DNA of 11,955 nucleotides from JAAYBT01 sp964404395 (GCA_964404395.1 CAYOKA010000066.1:1-11955), one strand, 5' to 3'. Shown: positions 1 to 6,631, numbered from the stretch's first letter. Numbers and translations are program-made. The notes: generated by a model from the letters alone, not told the origin.

Positions 1-216
1 GAGCGCAATCCGGATTATATTGTGACCATAGCCATGTATTTTGGTGAAGGTCAGATGCCTGTTGAGGAAATTATGGGGCGCGAGGGATGGCAGAGCATTA
101 AGGCAATTAAGAACAAAATGGTGCTGAATGTAGATTCCAATGAGATTTCAAGACCCGGACCTCGCTTGACCAAAGCACTTTCCACAATCCATGAGTTTAT
201 TTATGAGGAGAACTGA
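1..216 (+). CDS. ABC transporter substrate-binding protein, C-terminal part (iron-siderophore/heme/cobalamin type)
   Basis: The reading frame is open from base 1 and ends in TGA at 214-216, giving the last 71 residues of a protein that starts outside the window. The C-terminal lobe resembles periplasmic-binding-protein family 2 (PF01497, BtuF/FhuD-like). It has an NPDYIV segment, where such proteins describe the ligand site lobe, a GREGWQSIKAIKNKMV stretch, and the typical RPGPRLTKAL segment near the end. In a Gram-positive cell such a protein would be a lipoprotein on the outer face of the membrane, delivering the ligand to the permease. Its stop overlaps the permease start by one base (TGATG), so translation is probably coupled. 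The ligand (Fe-siderophore, heme or corrinoid) cannot be told from this fragment. Family assignment is fairly sure; substrate is unknown. Confidence 0.85.
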   Translation, partial: ERNPDYIVTIAMYFGEGQMPVEEIMGREGWQSIKAIKNKMVLNVDSNEISRPGPRLTKALSTIHEFIYEEN

Positions 217-1244
217 TGAAAGAAAAATCTGAGGGGTTCAATCCGGCTTACTACCTTTTTTTCACTGCAATTACGCTTGCCGTGATGGTACTGAGTATAT
301 CTGCCGGCAGCGTAAACATACCGGTTAAGGACACGCTTAGGGCAGTGCTCAATACAATACTGAATCTTCCCATAGAGGAGGGAGCCCAGTCCATCATTGC
401 ATTCGTGCGGCTGCCGCGTGTGCTATGTGTTGCCCTTGTTGGCGCGGCACTTTCTCTGTGCGGCGGAGCAATGCAGGGGCTTTTGCGCAACCCGCTTGCG
501 GATGGCTCAACGCTGGGCGTTTCCTCCGGCGCATCGCTAGGCGCGGTCATTGCCATTGCATTCGGCCTATATATACCCAGGTTGGAAGCAGTGGGAACAA
601 TGGGTATGGCAATGTTGTTCGCCTTTTTATCCCTTGTGATTATTCTTTCAATTACATATAGACTGGACCACTCTCTTTCCACAAACACTATCATATTGAT
701 AGGCGTAGTTTTCAATATGTTTGCTAACAGCATCATAAGCCTGATCGTTACCTTTGCCGGGGAGCGGATTAAATCCATCATGTTCTGGACAATGGGCTCT
801 CTTACCGGCAGCAGCTATAGCAATGCGCTTACGCTGCTTATTGCACTGCTTGTCTTCGGCACGGTAATCCTTTGCTGCTCCCGGGAGCTTAACGCCTTTG
901 CCATAGGCGAGGATAATGCGCGACATATCGGGGTAAATGTCAAAAGGATTAAGCTGATAGCGCTAATATCCGTGTCAGCACTCATAGGCGTTTGCGTTTC
1001 TATTGGCGGAACAATTGGATTTGTAGGGCTTGTAATACCCCATATGACACGAATGATGACAGGACCGAATCATAAGCGGCTTTTACCCGCGTCACTGTTT
1101 ACCGGCGCAGCGTTTTTAATGCTTGCCGACCTGATCGGGCGCGTACTGCTAAAGCCCCTTGAGCTGCCAATAGGTGTTGTGACTTCATTTATAGGCTCAA
1201 TTGCCTTTATATATATTTTTTATTCTTCAAGAAAGGCCAAATAA
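216..1244 (+). CDS. FecCD/BtuC-family ABC transporter permease
   Basis: This 342-residue polytopic membrane protein has the normal length for FecCD permeases (PF01032). The first helix lies at about residues 12-32. Visible family marks are RLPRVL (65-70), the glycine-rich GGAMQGLLRNPLAD stretch (from 83) running into GVSSGA (101-106), GFVGLVIPHMTRM (268-280), which is the loop that contacts the ATPase, and a terminal LPIGVVTSFIGSIAF segment. It forms the translocation channel for an iron-siderophore, heme or cobalamin complex, probably as a homodimer since no second permease gene follows. The ATG lies inside the preceding gene's stop (TGATG) with GAGGAG five bases upstream, so this start is well supported. 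The ATPase gene follows after three bases. Confidence 0.95.
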   Translation: MKEKSEGFNPAYYLFFTAITLAVMVLSISAGSVNIPVKDTLRAVLNTILNLPIEEGAQSIIAFVRLPRVLCVALVGAALSLCGGAMQGLLRNPLADGSTLGVSSGASLGAVIAIAFGLYIPRLEAVGTMGMAMLFAFLSLVIILSITYRLDHSLSTNTIILIGVVFNMFANSIISLIVTFAGERIKSIMFWTMGSLTGSSYSNALTLLIALLVFGTVILCCSRELNAFAIGEDNARHIGVNVKRIKLIALISVSALIGVCVSIGGTIGFVGLVIPHMTRMMTGPNHKRLLPASLFTGAAFLMLADLIGRVLLKPLELPIGVVTSFIGSIAFIYIFYSSRKAK

Positions 1245-1247
1245 TTT

Positions 1248-2006
1248 ATGCTGGAAGTAAAGAACCTCACCGTCAGCATTGACAGTCTTACAATTGTAGA
1301 TGATATCAGCTTCTCTTTAGCGCAAAAACAATGGTTGATGATAGTCGGGCCGAATGGCGCAGGAAAATCGACAGTTGTTAACGCCATATCCCAGGGCATT
1401 CCCTACAGCGGAAGCATCCGTTTTTGCAGCAGGGATGTTGCCGGGCTTAAGCCCTCCGAGCTTGCCAAAGGCATCGGTGTACTTACGCAGAAGCACCATG
1501 TCGGCTATTCCTTCACAGTTGAGGAGGTTGTGAAGCTTGGGCGTTATGCCTATTCTTCAGGGGTTTTTTCCACAACTGACGACGATGATATCAATAAGAT
1601 CAACAAGGCAATTGAAATGACCGGGCTTGAGCCATTTCGGAAGCAATCCGTGCTAACACTGTCCGGCGGCGAGCTGCAAAGAACATTTCTTGCGCAGATA
1701 TTTGCACAGGATCCCAAGCTTCTTATACTCGATGAGCCGACAAATCATCTTGACCTTGTCTATCAGAAGCAGATGCTGGAGCTTATCCACAAATGGATAG
1801 ACAATTCGGGACGTGCTGTAATTTCAGTTATGCATGATCTGAGTCTTGCCAAGGCCTACGGAACAGATGCCATACTGCTGGACAAGGGGAAAATCGTATC
1901 ATTCGGCAGTATTTCAGATGTGTTGACCGAGGAACATCTGCAATCAGTGTATTCCATGGATGTATACAGCTGGATGCAGGATATGTTTTCCCAGTGGACA
2001 AAGTAA
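1248..2006 (+). CDS. ABC transporter ATP-binding protein (FecE/BtuD type)
   Basis: This 252-residue nucleotide-binding subunit powers the FecCD importer. All motifs are intact: Walker A GPNGAGKST (34-42), Q-loop Gln81, signature LSGGE (138-142), Walker B LLILDEP (158-164), D-loop HLDL (167-170) and switch His196. Length and the LSGGELQRTFLAQIFAQ context are typical of the FepC/FhuC/BtuD group. It starts three bases after the permease stop, with GAAAGG upstream, so the three genes form one transcription unit. Its TAA stop overlaps an ATG (TAATG at 2004-2008). That ATG opens only a 14-codon frame, which I read as the head of a broken fourth gene. Family is certain; the transported compound is not. 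Confidence 0.96.
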   Translation: MLEVKNLTVSIDSLTIVDDISFSLAQKQWLMIVGPNGAGKSTVVNAISQGIPYSGSIRFCSRDVAGLKPSELAKGIGVLTQKHHVGYSFTVEEVVKLGRYAYSSGVFSTTDDDDINKINKAIEMTGLEPFRKQSVLTLSGGELQRTFLAQIFAQDPKLLILDEPTNHLDLVYQKQMLELIHKWIDNSGRAVISVMHDLSLAKAYGTDAILLDKGKIVSFGSISDVLTEEHLQSVYSMDVYSWMQDMFSQWTK

Positions 2007-2145
2007 TGAAAAACCTCATAATTTCCCAACCGCAAACAGATGAGGACTGACGTTCAGCTCATGTAGGGAACATCCCGATATCGACGCCTGGTCCGGATGG
2101 TTTGACCGGAACTGGGAGAATCTCGAGGGGCAGACCCAGAAGTGA
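2006..2145 (+). pseudogene. Relic of a fourth operon gene after the ABC ATPase
   Basis: An ATG overlapping the ATPase stop (TAATG) opens 14 codons (MKNLIISQPQTDED) and ends at TGA 2048-2050. In another frame, 2044-2145, a protein-like tail ends at TGA 2143-2145: it reads REHPDIDAWSGWFDRNW, then ENLEGQTQK. The tail is rich in Trp/Asp/Arg and ends cleanly, as a true C-terminus would. The simplest reading is that a downstream gene of the importer operon lost its middle by deletion, leaving head and tail out of frame. I do not recognise the family. The alternative is chance, since the frames are short. The rest of the gap to 2258 holds only the promoter listed separately. Confidence 0.35.
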
Positions 2146-2189
2146 TTGAGATTGCAAAGGCGCTTCGATGCTAGTGCGGCAAAAGCTTT

Positions 2190-2218
2190 TTCACAAGTAT
2201 ATGAACATCGGCTATTAT
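2190..2218 (+). promoter_or_regulatory. Sigma-A promoter for the acyltransferase/DUF6320 pair
   Basis: TTCACA (2190-2195) and TATTAT (2213-2218) are separated by 17 bases, the ideal spacing. Transcription would start near 2225, giving a short leader before the GAGGTG ribosome-binding site at 2246-2251. This marks the two-gene unit as independent of the ABC operon. Confidence 0.6.
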
Positions 2219-2258
2219 GTGTTAGAATGAGTACATATATAGTTCGAGGTGAAAACAA

Positions 2259-3548
2259 ATGGCCATTATGGCATACACGAACACGAATGAGAATAATTGG
2301 TACAAGCTCGATAATGCCGCGAAGATATACCCTGCTATCAGTGGACCGGGAAGCAGCAGTATATTCAGGGTGGCCGTTTTATTAAAGCAGGATGTGAAGC
2401 CACAGGTGCTTCAAGAAGCCCTTGCTATCACGGTGCCCCGCTTTCCGACACTTGCAGTTAGAATGAAAAGAGGCCTGTTTTGGTATTACTTTGAATCCAA
2501 TCCTGAAACACCACTGGTATCAGTCGAGAAGGCTCCGCCATGCCGGGCGATTGGGCCTGATGAAAACAATGGCTATTTATTTCGTGTCAGCTATTATAAA
2601 AAACGAATCTGTCTGGAAGTATTTCATGCTCTTACAGATGGTACCGGTGCGATGGTATTCCTAAAGACGCTTGTTTCACAATATCTTACTCTATTGGGCT
2701 ATGGTATGTTTGCTTATACCGGCATCCTTGATTGTGAGGATTATCCTTCTGTGGGTGAGACGGAAGACAGCTTTAGAGCGTATTCCGGCGCAAAATCAAA
2801 AAGCAAATGGAAAGAAGAGAAGGCCTATCATGTTTATGGCACAAAAATGCCCTCTGAGTATCTTGGAGTTGTGCATGGCATTATCCCTTTGACTGATTTC
2901 ATTAAGCTTGCAAGAGAAAACAATGTAACCTTAACGATGTATATTACGGCGCTTATTATTTATTCCATTTACCGCACACAATTAATTAACAGAAAAAGCT
3001 ATGCACCTGTGAAGGTATCGGTCCCTGTAAACCTCAGGCAATACTTTCCTTCAAAAACCTTGAGGAATTTTTCTACATTTGTGAACGTGGGAATCAACTT
3101 TACAGGTCAGGAATATACATTTGAGCAGATTTTGGATACAGTGTCGGAGACTATGAAAAGTGAAGTCCAGCCGGACAAGCTTATTAGTAAAGTAAGCGCT
3201 AATGTGAACGCGGAAAAAAATATATTTATGAGATTGGCGCCGCTTGTTTTAAAGAATGTTGTTTTGAGAACAGCATATAATGCATACGGAGAGAACCAGT
3301 TTACCTGCTCACTTTCTAATCTGGGGGCTATCAAGCTGCCTGAGGAAATGGAGCAATATATCGAAAGATTTGAGTTTGTTTTGGGGTCGCCTGCTACAAA
3401 TCTGTTTAACTGTACCGCGTGTTCCTTCAAGGATGATTTAATCATTACATTTACGAAAATGATGCATGAAACGGATCTTGAGAAATTTTTCTTCCGCTAT
3501 CTTGCGAAGCAGGGGTTGGATGTAGCAATTGAGACAAACCGGGGGTAG
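2259..3548 (+). CDS. Condensation/alcohol-acetyltransferase superfamily acyltransferase
   Basis: This 429-residue, apparently soluble protein carries FHALTDGTG, in which His123, Asp127 and Gly128 match the HxxxDG active-site motif of CoA-dependent acyltransferases and NRPS condensation domains (alcohol acetyltransferase PF07247, PF00668, WES/DGAT relatives). The first part, with LQEALAITVPRFPTLAVRM at about 51-69, has the helix-plus-FP pattern common near the N-terminus of these folds. A later SVPVNLRQYFPSKTLRNF segment corresponds to their conserved PVNLR region. It most likely moves an acyl group from a thioester to an alcohol or amine; the substrate is unknown. GAGGTG seven bases upstream supports ATG 2259 over the in-frame ATG at 2268. 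Four bases separate its stop from the proposed start of the next gene, so the two are probably cotranscribed. No carrier-protein or adenylation domain is nearby, which argues against a classical NRPS. Confidence 0.8.
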   Translation: MAIMAYTNTNENNWYKLDNAAKIYPAISGPGSSSIFRVAVLLKQDVKPQVLQEALAITVPRFPTLAVRMKRGLFWYYFESNPETPLVSVEKAPPCRAIGPDENNGYLFRVSYYKKRICLEVFHALTDGTGAMVFLKTLVSQYLTLLGYGMFAYTGILDCEDYPSVGETEDSFRAYSGAKSKSKWKEEKAYHVYGTKMPSEYLGVVHGIIPLTDFIKLARENNVTLTMYITALIIYSIYRTQLINRKSYAPVKVSVPVNLRQYFPSKTLRNFSTFVNVGINFTGQEYTFEQILDTVSETMKSEVQPDKLISKVSANVNAEKNIFMRLAPLVLKNVVLRTAYNAYGENQFTCSLSNLGAIKLPEEMEQYIERFEFVLGSPATNLFNCTACSFKDDLIITFTKMMHETDLEKFFFRYLAKQGLDVAIETNRG

Positions 3549-3552
3549 TCTG

Positions 3553-4314
3553 GTGAAGTATTGTATAGAATGCAATGTAAAAGTAAATACCAATGGCCTC
3601 AAATGCCCGTTGTGCTCGATGCCCTTATCAGAGGAGCCGGATGTGAAGCTGGAAACACCCGATGGTAGCAGCGAACCGGGCATGATGAAAGAGATTGGGC
3701 CGGATGGCTCGGGCAGTGCAGATGCCGCCGATTTAGAGGGTGTTGCCAGATACCCCAGCCCTGAAGAAGGCAGTGGGTACAGGTATAACTTCATCCTTAG
3801 ACTATTTATGTTCATTTCTATTGTAGTAGGTTCTACCAGCTTGCTAATCAACCTGATGACCTATGCAGGAAATTTATGGTCCTTATATGTTATCGGCTCC
3901 TTACTTTATGCCTGGATAGTTATAGGCTATCCGCTTTTAAGGAAAAGAAAGACAGGCCAAATAATAGTCGTGGTTGCGATCGCAACTTCTATTTATGTGT
4001 TTTCGCTGGAGCTGGCGACACATACAAAAGGATGGGGCCTGACATATGTACTACCATTTATTTTCATCGGAGCCACCTTGGCAATAACCTTCATTATTCT
4101 GATTAAAAGGTTAAAATGGCGGGAATACACTGTATATCAGACGATTATGGTGATACTGGGTTTTCTGCCCATAATATTTTGTGCAACAGGTCTGGTAGAG
4201 CCCATGTGGCCAAGTATACTATCGGCGTTCTATTCTTTATTGACGCTGGTGGGAATGTTTGTTTTTGTCGATAAGAAGTATAAGGATGAGTTGATTAAAC
4301 GTTTTCATATATAG
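3553..4314 (+). CDS. Zinc-ribbon membrane protein (DUF6320-like), six transmembrane segments
   Basis: I place the start at GTG 3553, four bases after the acyltransferase stop, with GGGGG at 3541-3545 upstream. The protein then begins MKYCIECNVKV, as expected for this family. An in-frame ATG at 3529 would add eight residues and overlap the upstream gene. The 253 residues hold an N-terminal zinc ribbon (Cys4, Cys7, Cys18, Cys21; CxxC...CPLC). A Gly/Glu/Asp-rich linker of about 55 residues follows. Then come six hydrophobic segments at about 80-103, 107-127, 135-153, 163-183, 193-213 and 218-238, with a short basic cytoplasmic end. Proteins of this build are, to my recollection, often encoded beside condensation-like acyltransferases. 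A role as membrane partner or substrate channel for the acyltransferase is inference. No catalytic motif is visible. Confidence 0.75.
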   Translation: MKYCIECNVKVNTNGLKCPLCSMPLSEEPDVKLETPDGSSEPGMMKEIGPDGSGSADAADLEGVARYPSPEEGSGYRYNFILRLFMFISIVVGSTSLLINLMTYAGNLWSLYVIGSLLYAWIVIGYPLLRKRKTGQIIVVVAIATSIYVFSLELATHTKGWGLTYVLPFIFIGATLAITFIILIKRLKWREYTVYQTIMVILGFLPIIFCATGLVEPMWPSILSAFYSLLTLVGMFVFVDKKYKDELIKRFHI

Positions 4315-4359
4315 CTCTTGCGCAGCAACTTTGCTTACCGATGAAGGGCGCGTAGCGTA

Positions 4360-4389
4360 TTGGCATATATCCTGTGTATGACTTATAAG
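4360..4389 (+). promoter_or_regulatory. Possible promoter for the 14-residue-repeat protein
   Basis: TTGGCA (4360-4365) and TATAAG (4384-4389) are separated by 18 bases. The match is fair, not strong. It sits 55 bases upstream of the TTG start at 4444. No terminator with a T-run is visible after the DUF6320 gene, so read-through is also possible. Confidence 0.35.
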
Positions 4390-4443
4390 GTTCAGTGCTA
4401 TAGTTAGTTATTGGAATTTGTACAATAAAGGAGCGATGGTTCT

Positions 4444-4668
4444 TTGTACTCCCTCAAAGAGAGTTATTATGATGGCCGGGGAAACCTTCGGAACCCTGGC
4501 GAAAGATATCTTGACGGTGAAGGAATTATGCGTGAACCAGGTGAAGATTACTTCGATTACTTAGGCATATTAAGGCAGGCATACGAGGAGTTTTACGACA
4601 GCCACGGAATTATTAGACAGTATGATGAGAGTTTTTATGATGGTTCGGGTAATATGTCCGAAAGGTAA
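4444..4668 (+). CDS. Small protein of tandem 14-residue repeats, unknown function
   Basis: The frame begins at TTG 4444, with AAAGGAG at 4427-4433 ten bases upstream; no ATG or GTG lies in frame before the preceding stop. The 74-residue product is nearly all repeats with period 14: residues 8-21, 22-35, 36-49, 50-63, and a partial unit 64-74. The consensus is roughly Y-[YFL]-D-G-x-G-[NI]-[ILM]-R-x-P-G-E-x. Sample units are YYDGRGNLRNPGER and YLDGEGIMREPGED. The DNA of the units has diverged while the Tyr-Asp-Gly-Arg pattern has held, which suggests an old repeat under protein-level selection. There is no signal peptide, membrane segment or cysteine. The strongly acidic, aromatic, glycine-turn pattern suggests a chain of beta hairpins, perhaps for binding; this is inference. 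The non-ATG start lowers certainty. Confidence 0.65.
   Translation: MYSLKESYYDGRGNLRNPGERYLDGEGIMREPGEDYFDYLGILRQAYEEFYDSHGIIRQYDESFYDGSGNMSER
4465..4665 (+). repeat. Coding tandem repeat, 42-bp units
   Basis: Four full and one partial unit of 42 bp, in frame. Conservation is clear in the protein but weak in the DNA, so this is not a recent slippage array. Confidence 0.7.
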
Positions 4669-4732
4669 GGCTTAGGTGAGGATATATGAGACCTATACTG
4701 GAACAGGTGAATAAATTTCTACATACAAGAGA

Positions 4733-4783
4733 AAAAGCGTTCACTTGGGTTGATTATCCATACCTAAGCGGACGCTTTCTTTT
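4733..4783. terminator. Bidirectional intrinsic terminator between convergent genes
   Basis: AAAGCGTTCACTTGGG (4734-4749) can pair with CCTAAGCGGACGCTTT (4763-4778), with two G-U wobbles, one mismatch and a 13-base loop. An A-run lies before the stem (T-run on the - strand) and TTTCTTTT follows it, so it can end both the + strand repeat-protein transcript and the - strand corA transcript. Confidence 0.8.
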
Positions 4784-4821
4784 GCATAAGCGAACCTTCC
4801 TTTGAAGTTGTTTTGTTTCCT

Positions 4822-5751
4822 CTAAAACATCTTTTTCCTGATAAATGTAAAGCCTATAATGAGGCATATGACCAGAGACAAAAGCACTATGATCCAGAAT
4901 GAATAGGGGCCAGACAAAGGCAGTGGAACATTCATTCCAAAAAAGCCGGAAATCATTGTGGGAATTGCCATTACAATCGTGACGGAGGCTAAAAACTTCA
5001 TTACTATATTAAGATTATTTGAAATAATGGAGGCAAAGGCATCCATTGTTCCGGTTAAAATGCTGCTATAGATATTGGCCATTTCTATGGCCTGCCTATT
5101 TTCGATAATTGCGTCCTCAAGCAATTCGGTGTCTTCGGGATACATCTTTATATGCTCATGCTTCATCAGCTTTTCCAATACAACCTCATTGGATTTCAAG
5201 GAGGTAGAAAAATAAACAAGACTCTTTTGGAGCTTCATCATTTGAAGGAGCTCTTTATTTCTCTGCGATTTGTGCAGATCCTGCTCAACGCGGTTACTTA
5301 TTTTGTCTATATGCTTCAAATACTGCAAAAACCTTGTGGCATTTCTATAGAGTATCTGAAGAATAAACCTGGTTTTATACTGGGTAAAAAAAGTCTTCAC
5401 CTTGTTGCCGGAAAAGTCTTTAAGCAGTGTTTCGCCTTTGAGGCAAACTGTAATAATCATATGCCTGATGAGAATAATGGCAAGAGGGATTGTAGTGTAC
5501 ATATTTATATCGCCCTCTTTGTCTACGATCGGGGTATCGACGATAACAAGCGTCTGCCCGTTATCACTTTCTATACGTGCTCTTTCTTCTTCGTCAAGCG
5601 CAGCTTTCAGAAAATCCACATCTACATTTAATGAACTGCTGACATTATTAATCTCTTCCTCAGTGGGGTTAATTAAATTAATCCAGACACCATCAGTAAA
5701 GGCGTCTGCACAAATGATATTATTGCCGACGGATCTAAAGATTTCAACCAT
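4822..5751 (-). CDS. corA: CorA-family divalent cation (Mg2+) transporter
   Basis: This 309-residue protein has the CorA plan. A cytoplasmic N-terminal domain starts WINLINPTEEEI and a long helical stalk leads to the first membrane helix (about 250-271). The selectivity motif GMN follows at 272-274 within FFGMNVPLP, then the second helix (about 283-305) and a basic tail (FIRKKMF). Pentamers of such subunits form a Mg2+ channel gated by cytoplasmic Mg2+. I choose ATG 5751, because AAGAGGGTGA at 5766-5757 lies five bases before it. A GTG three codons upstream (5760) lies inside that ribosome-binding site and is unlikely to be used. An M-box riboswitch and leader ORF upstream support Mg2+ as the physiological ion. 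The GMN loop continues NVPLP rather than the classic NVGG/NxEfmPE style, as in many Firmicutes CorA-like proteins. Confidence 0.93.
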   Translation of the reverse strand: MVEIFRSVGNNIICADAFTDGVWINLINPTEEEINNVSSSLNVDVDFLKAALDEEERARIESDNGQTLVIVDTPIVDKEGDINMYTTIPLAIILIRHMIITVCLKGETLLKDFSGNKVKTFFTQYKTRFILQILYRNATRFLQYLKHIDKISNRVEQDLHKSQRNKELLQMMKLQKSLVYFSTSLKSNEVVLEKLMKHEHIKMYPEDTELLEDAIIENRQAIEMANIYSSILTGTMDAFASIISNNLNIVMKFLASVTIVMAIPTMISGFFGMNVPLPLSGPYSFWIIVLLSLVICLIIGFTFIRKKMF

Positions 5752-5756
5752 CGGAA

Positions 5757-5844
5757 TCACCCTCTTTTCTTAATATATTTTGTGCGAGGGTTTATTGTTT
5801 ATGGCGATACTGAACTAAAGTAAGCGAGATGAAAAATAAACCCT
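5757..5844 (-). promoter_or_regulatory. Mutually exclusive helices controlling the corA ribosome-binding site
   Basis: On the - strand AGGGTTTATT (5844-5835, inside the leader ORF) pairs perfectly with AATAAACCCT (5796-5787, spanning the leader stop codon). The same stretch, as ACCCTC (5791-5786), can instead pair with GAGGGT (5764-5759), the core of the corA Shine-Dalgarno site. Only one pairing can form. A ribosome on the leader ORF would cover one of the first two arms and so shift the balance. The pairings are read directly from sequence; the regulatory outcome is inference. Confidence 0.5.
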
Positions 5845-5896
5845 TCATAATGGGAAAACACCGTTTATGGCAACTACCGCCAGGGTCACCGTCCAT
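5792..5896 (-). CDS. 34-codon leader ORF between the M-box and corA
   Basis: The - strand sequence CGGAGGTGAG (5909-5900) is an almost perfect Shine-Dalgarno site four bases before ATG 5896. The frame runs 34 codons to TAA at 5794-5792, 40 bases before the corA ATG. The peptide begins MDGDPGGSCHKRCFPIMKG, continues FFISLTLV, and ends QYRHKQ, with a short hydrophobic centre and basic flanks. A 9-bp direct repeat (GTTTATGGC on the + strand at 5797-5805 and 5863-5871) encodes its two HK pairs. Position after the riboswitch terminator and before corA suggests a leader peptide whose translation affects corA (compare mgtL in enteric bacteria, an analogy only). It could also be a true small protein. 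I do not recognise a family. Confidence 0.55.
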   Translation of the reverse strand: MDGDPGGSCHKRCFPIMKGLFFISLTLVQYRHKQ

Positions 5897-5934
5897 GCGC
5901 TCACCTCCGTATCATATATTAAACAGTGACAATC

Positions 5935-5968
5935 AAATAAAAATTCCGTCAACAACGAGTGACGGAAT
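5935..5968 (-). terminator. Riboswitch-controlled intrinsic terminator of the corA leader
   Basis: ATTCCGTCA (5968-5960) pairs with TGACGGAAT (5951-5943) over an eight-base loop, followed by TTTTATTT. Its 5' arm and loop also contain TCACTCGTTG (5962-5953), which pairs perfectly over ten bases with CAACGAGTGA (5996-5987) at the end of the aptamer. This gives a clear antiterminator that excludes the terminator. Confidence 0.9.
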
Positions 5969-5986
5969 CAATATATGAAACTCATC

Positions 5987-6143
5987 TCACTCGTTGAGTT
6001 TTAACTCTATACAGCTTTGGATTATCAAATCCAGCTACATTAAGTAGAACCTTATTTCGGTAATACCTGTTCACCCATTGGCATCTCTCGATGTTTCCGG
6101 GTAGCAGCCTGTATCTGTATAGTAGCCTCACCTAACGATTAAC
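5987..6143 (-). promoter_or_regulatory. M-box (ykoK) Mg2+ riboswitch
   Basis: Read on the - strand, the leader has the M-box signature blocks in order: CGTTAGGTGAGGCT, CTATACAGATAC, GCTGCTACCCGGAAAC, GAGAGATGCCAATGGGT, ACAGGTATTACCGAAATAAGG, TAATGTAGCTGGAT, GCTGTATAG and a closing AACTCAACGA. In the known family Mg2+ binding compacts the aptamer, holds the 3' strand of P1, and lets a terminator form. Here that strand (CAACGAGTGA) is exactly the one able to pair with the terminator stem. High Mg2+ should therefore stop transcription before the leader ORF and corA. Confidence 0.95.
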
Positions 6144-6155
6144 TTTAATAAAATA

Positions 6156-6184
6156 ATTATACAATGATATCAGACATAATTCAA
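6156..6184 (-). promoter_or_regulatory. Sigma-A promoter of the M-box/corA transcript
   Basis: TTGAAT (6184-6179) and TATAAT (6161-6156) on the - strand are 17 bases apart, with a TG one base before the -10. The start would fall near 6149, just before the aptamer. Confidence 0.8.
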
Positions 6185-6198
6185 TATCATTAATCAAA

Positions 6199-6222
6199 GG
6201 CCTTTGCGAGCTGCAAAACGCC
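6199..6222 (-). terminator. Possible weak terminator after cdd
   Basis: After the cdd stop the - strand can fold GGC..TTTGC (6222-6213) against GCAAA.GCC (6207-6199), with a small internal loop and a short TTTGATT tail. It would separate cdd from the corA promoter. The stem is weak. Confidence 0.3.
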
Positions 6223-6241
6223 CTAAAGATATTACCTGCTA

Positions 6242-6631
6242 TCATAGCCGAAAAGCATGGGGCAGCAGGTCTCTCAGCTTATATACCCTATATTCGCCGG
6301 ACTTTAGCGATACAATAATATCTGTTTCATCATCCGCAAATTCAGCCATCACCTGCCTGCATGCTCCGCAGGGGAATGCGTTGTCAAAGGTATCTGTATC
6401 ACAGGCTACCGCCATTGCAGTGAATTTATCCACACCTTCCGAGACTGCCTTAAATATAGCCGTTCTCTCCGCGCATACTGCTAACCCGTAGGATGCGTTT
6501 TCAATATTAGCTCCCGTGTACAGATCACCATCCGCGGATAGTAATGCGGCTCCCACTGCAAAGTTGGAATAGGGGCTGTAGGAGTTCTGTCTTGCTTCAA
6601 TAGCCTTAAACACCAGTTGCTGATATGTCAT
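6242..6631 (-). CDS. cdd: Cytidine deaminase
   Basis: This 129-residue protein has the size of the small homotetrameric cytidine deaminases that turn cytidine and deoxycytidine into uridine and deoxyuridine in pyrimidine salvage. The zinc site is complete: Cys53-Ala-Glu55 in the CAERTA motif (Glu55 the proton shuttle), and Cys88 and Cys91 in PCGACRQ. SPYSNFAVGAAL near residue 19 and TGANIENASYG near residue 39 form the nucleoside pocket. GGAGG on the - strand lies just upstream of ATG 6631. It lies downstream of the S24 regulator on the same strand, with a 138-bp gap. The gap contains a TTGACA and a separate TATAAT that are not properly spaced, so its own promoter is unclear. Confidence 0.97.
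   Translation of the reverse strand: MTYQQLVFKAIEARQNSYSPYSNFAVGAALLSADGDLYTGANIENASYGLAVCAERTAIFKAVSEGVDKFTAMAVACDTDTFDNAFPCGACRQVMAEFADDETDIIVSLKSGEYRVYKLRDLLPHAFRL

Noticed and set aside
4436..4564. ATG frame directly after AAAGGAG, overlapping the repeat protein in another frame.
   Set aside because: The competing TTG frame shows a regular 14-residue repeat, which chance would not give; the ATG is also only two bases from the ribosome-binding site.
4686..4805. 39-codon + strand frame (MRPILEQVNKFLHTREKAF...) with GAGG upstream.
   Set aside because: It runs through the bidirectional terminator hairpin and has no recognisable features; most of its second half is the palindrome.
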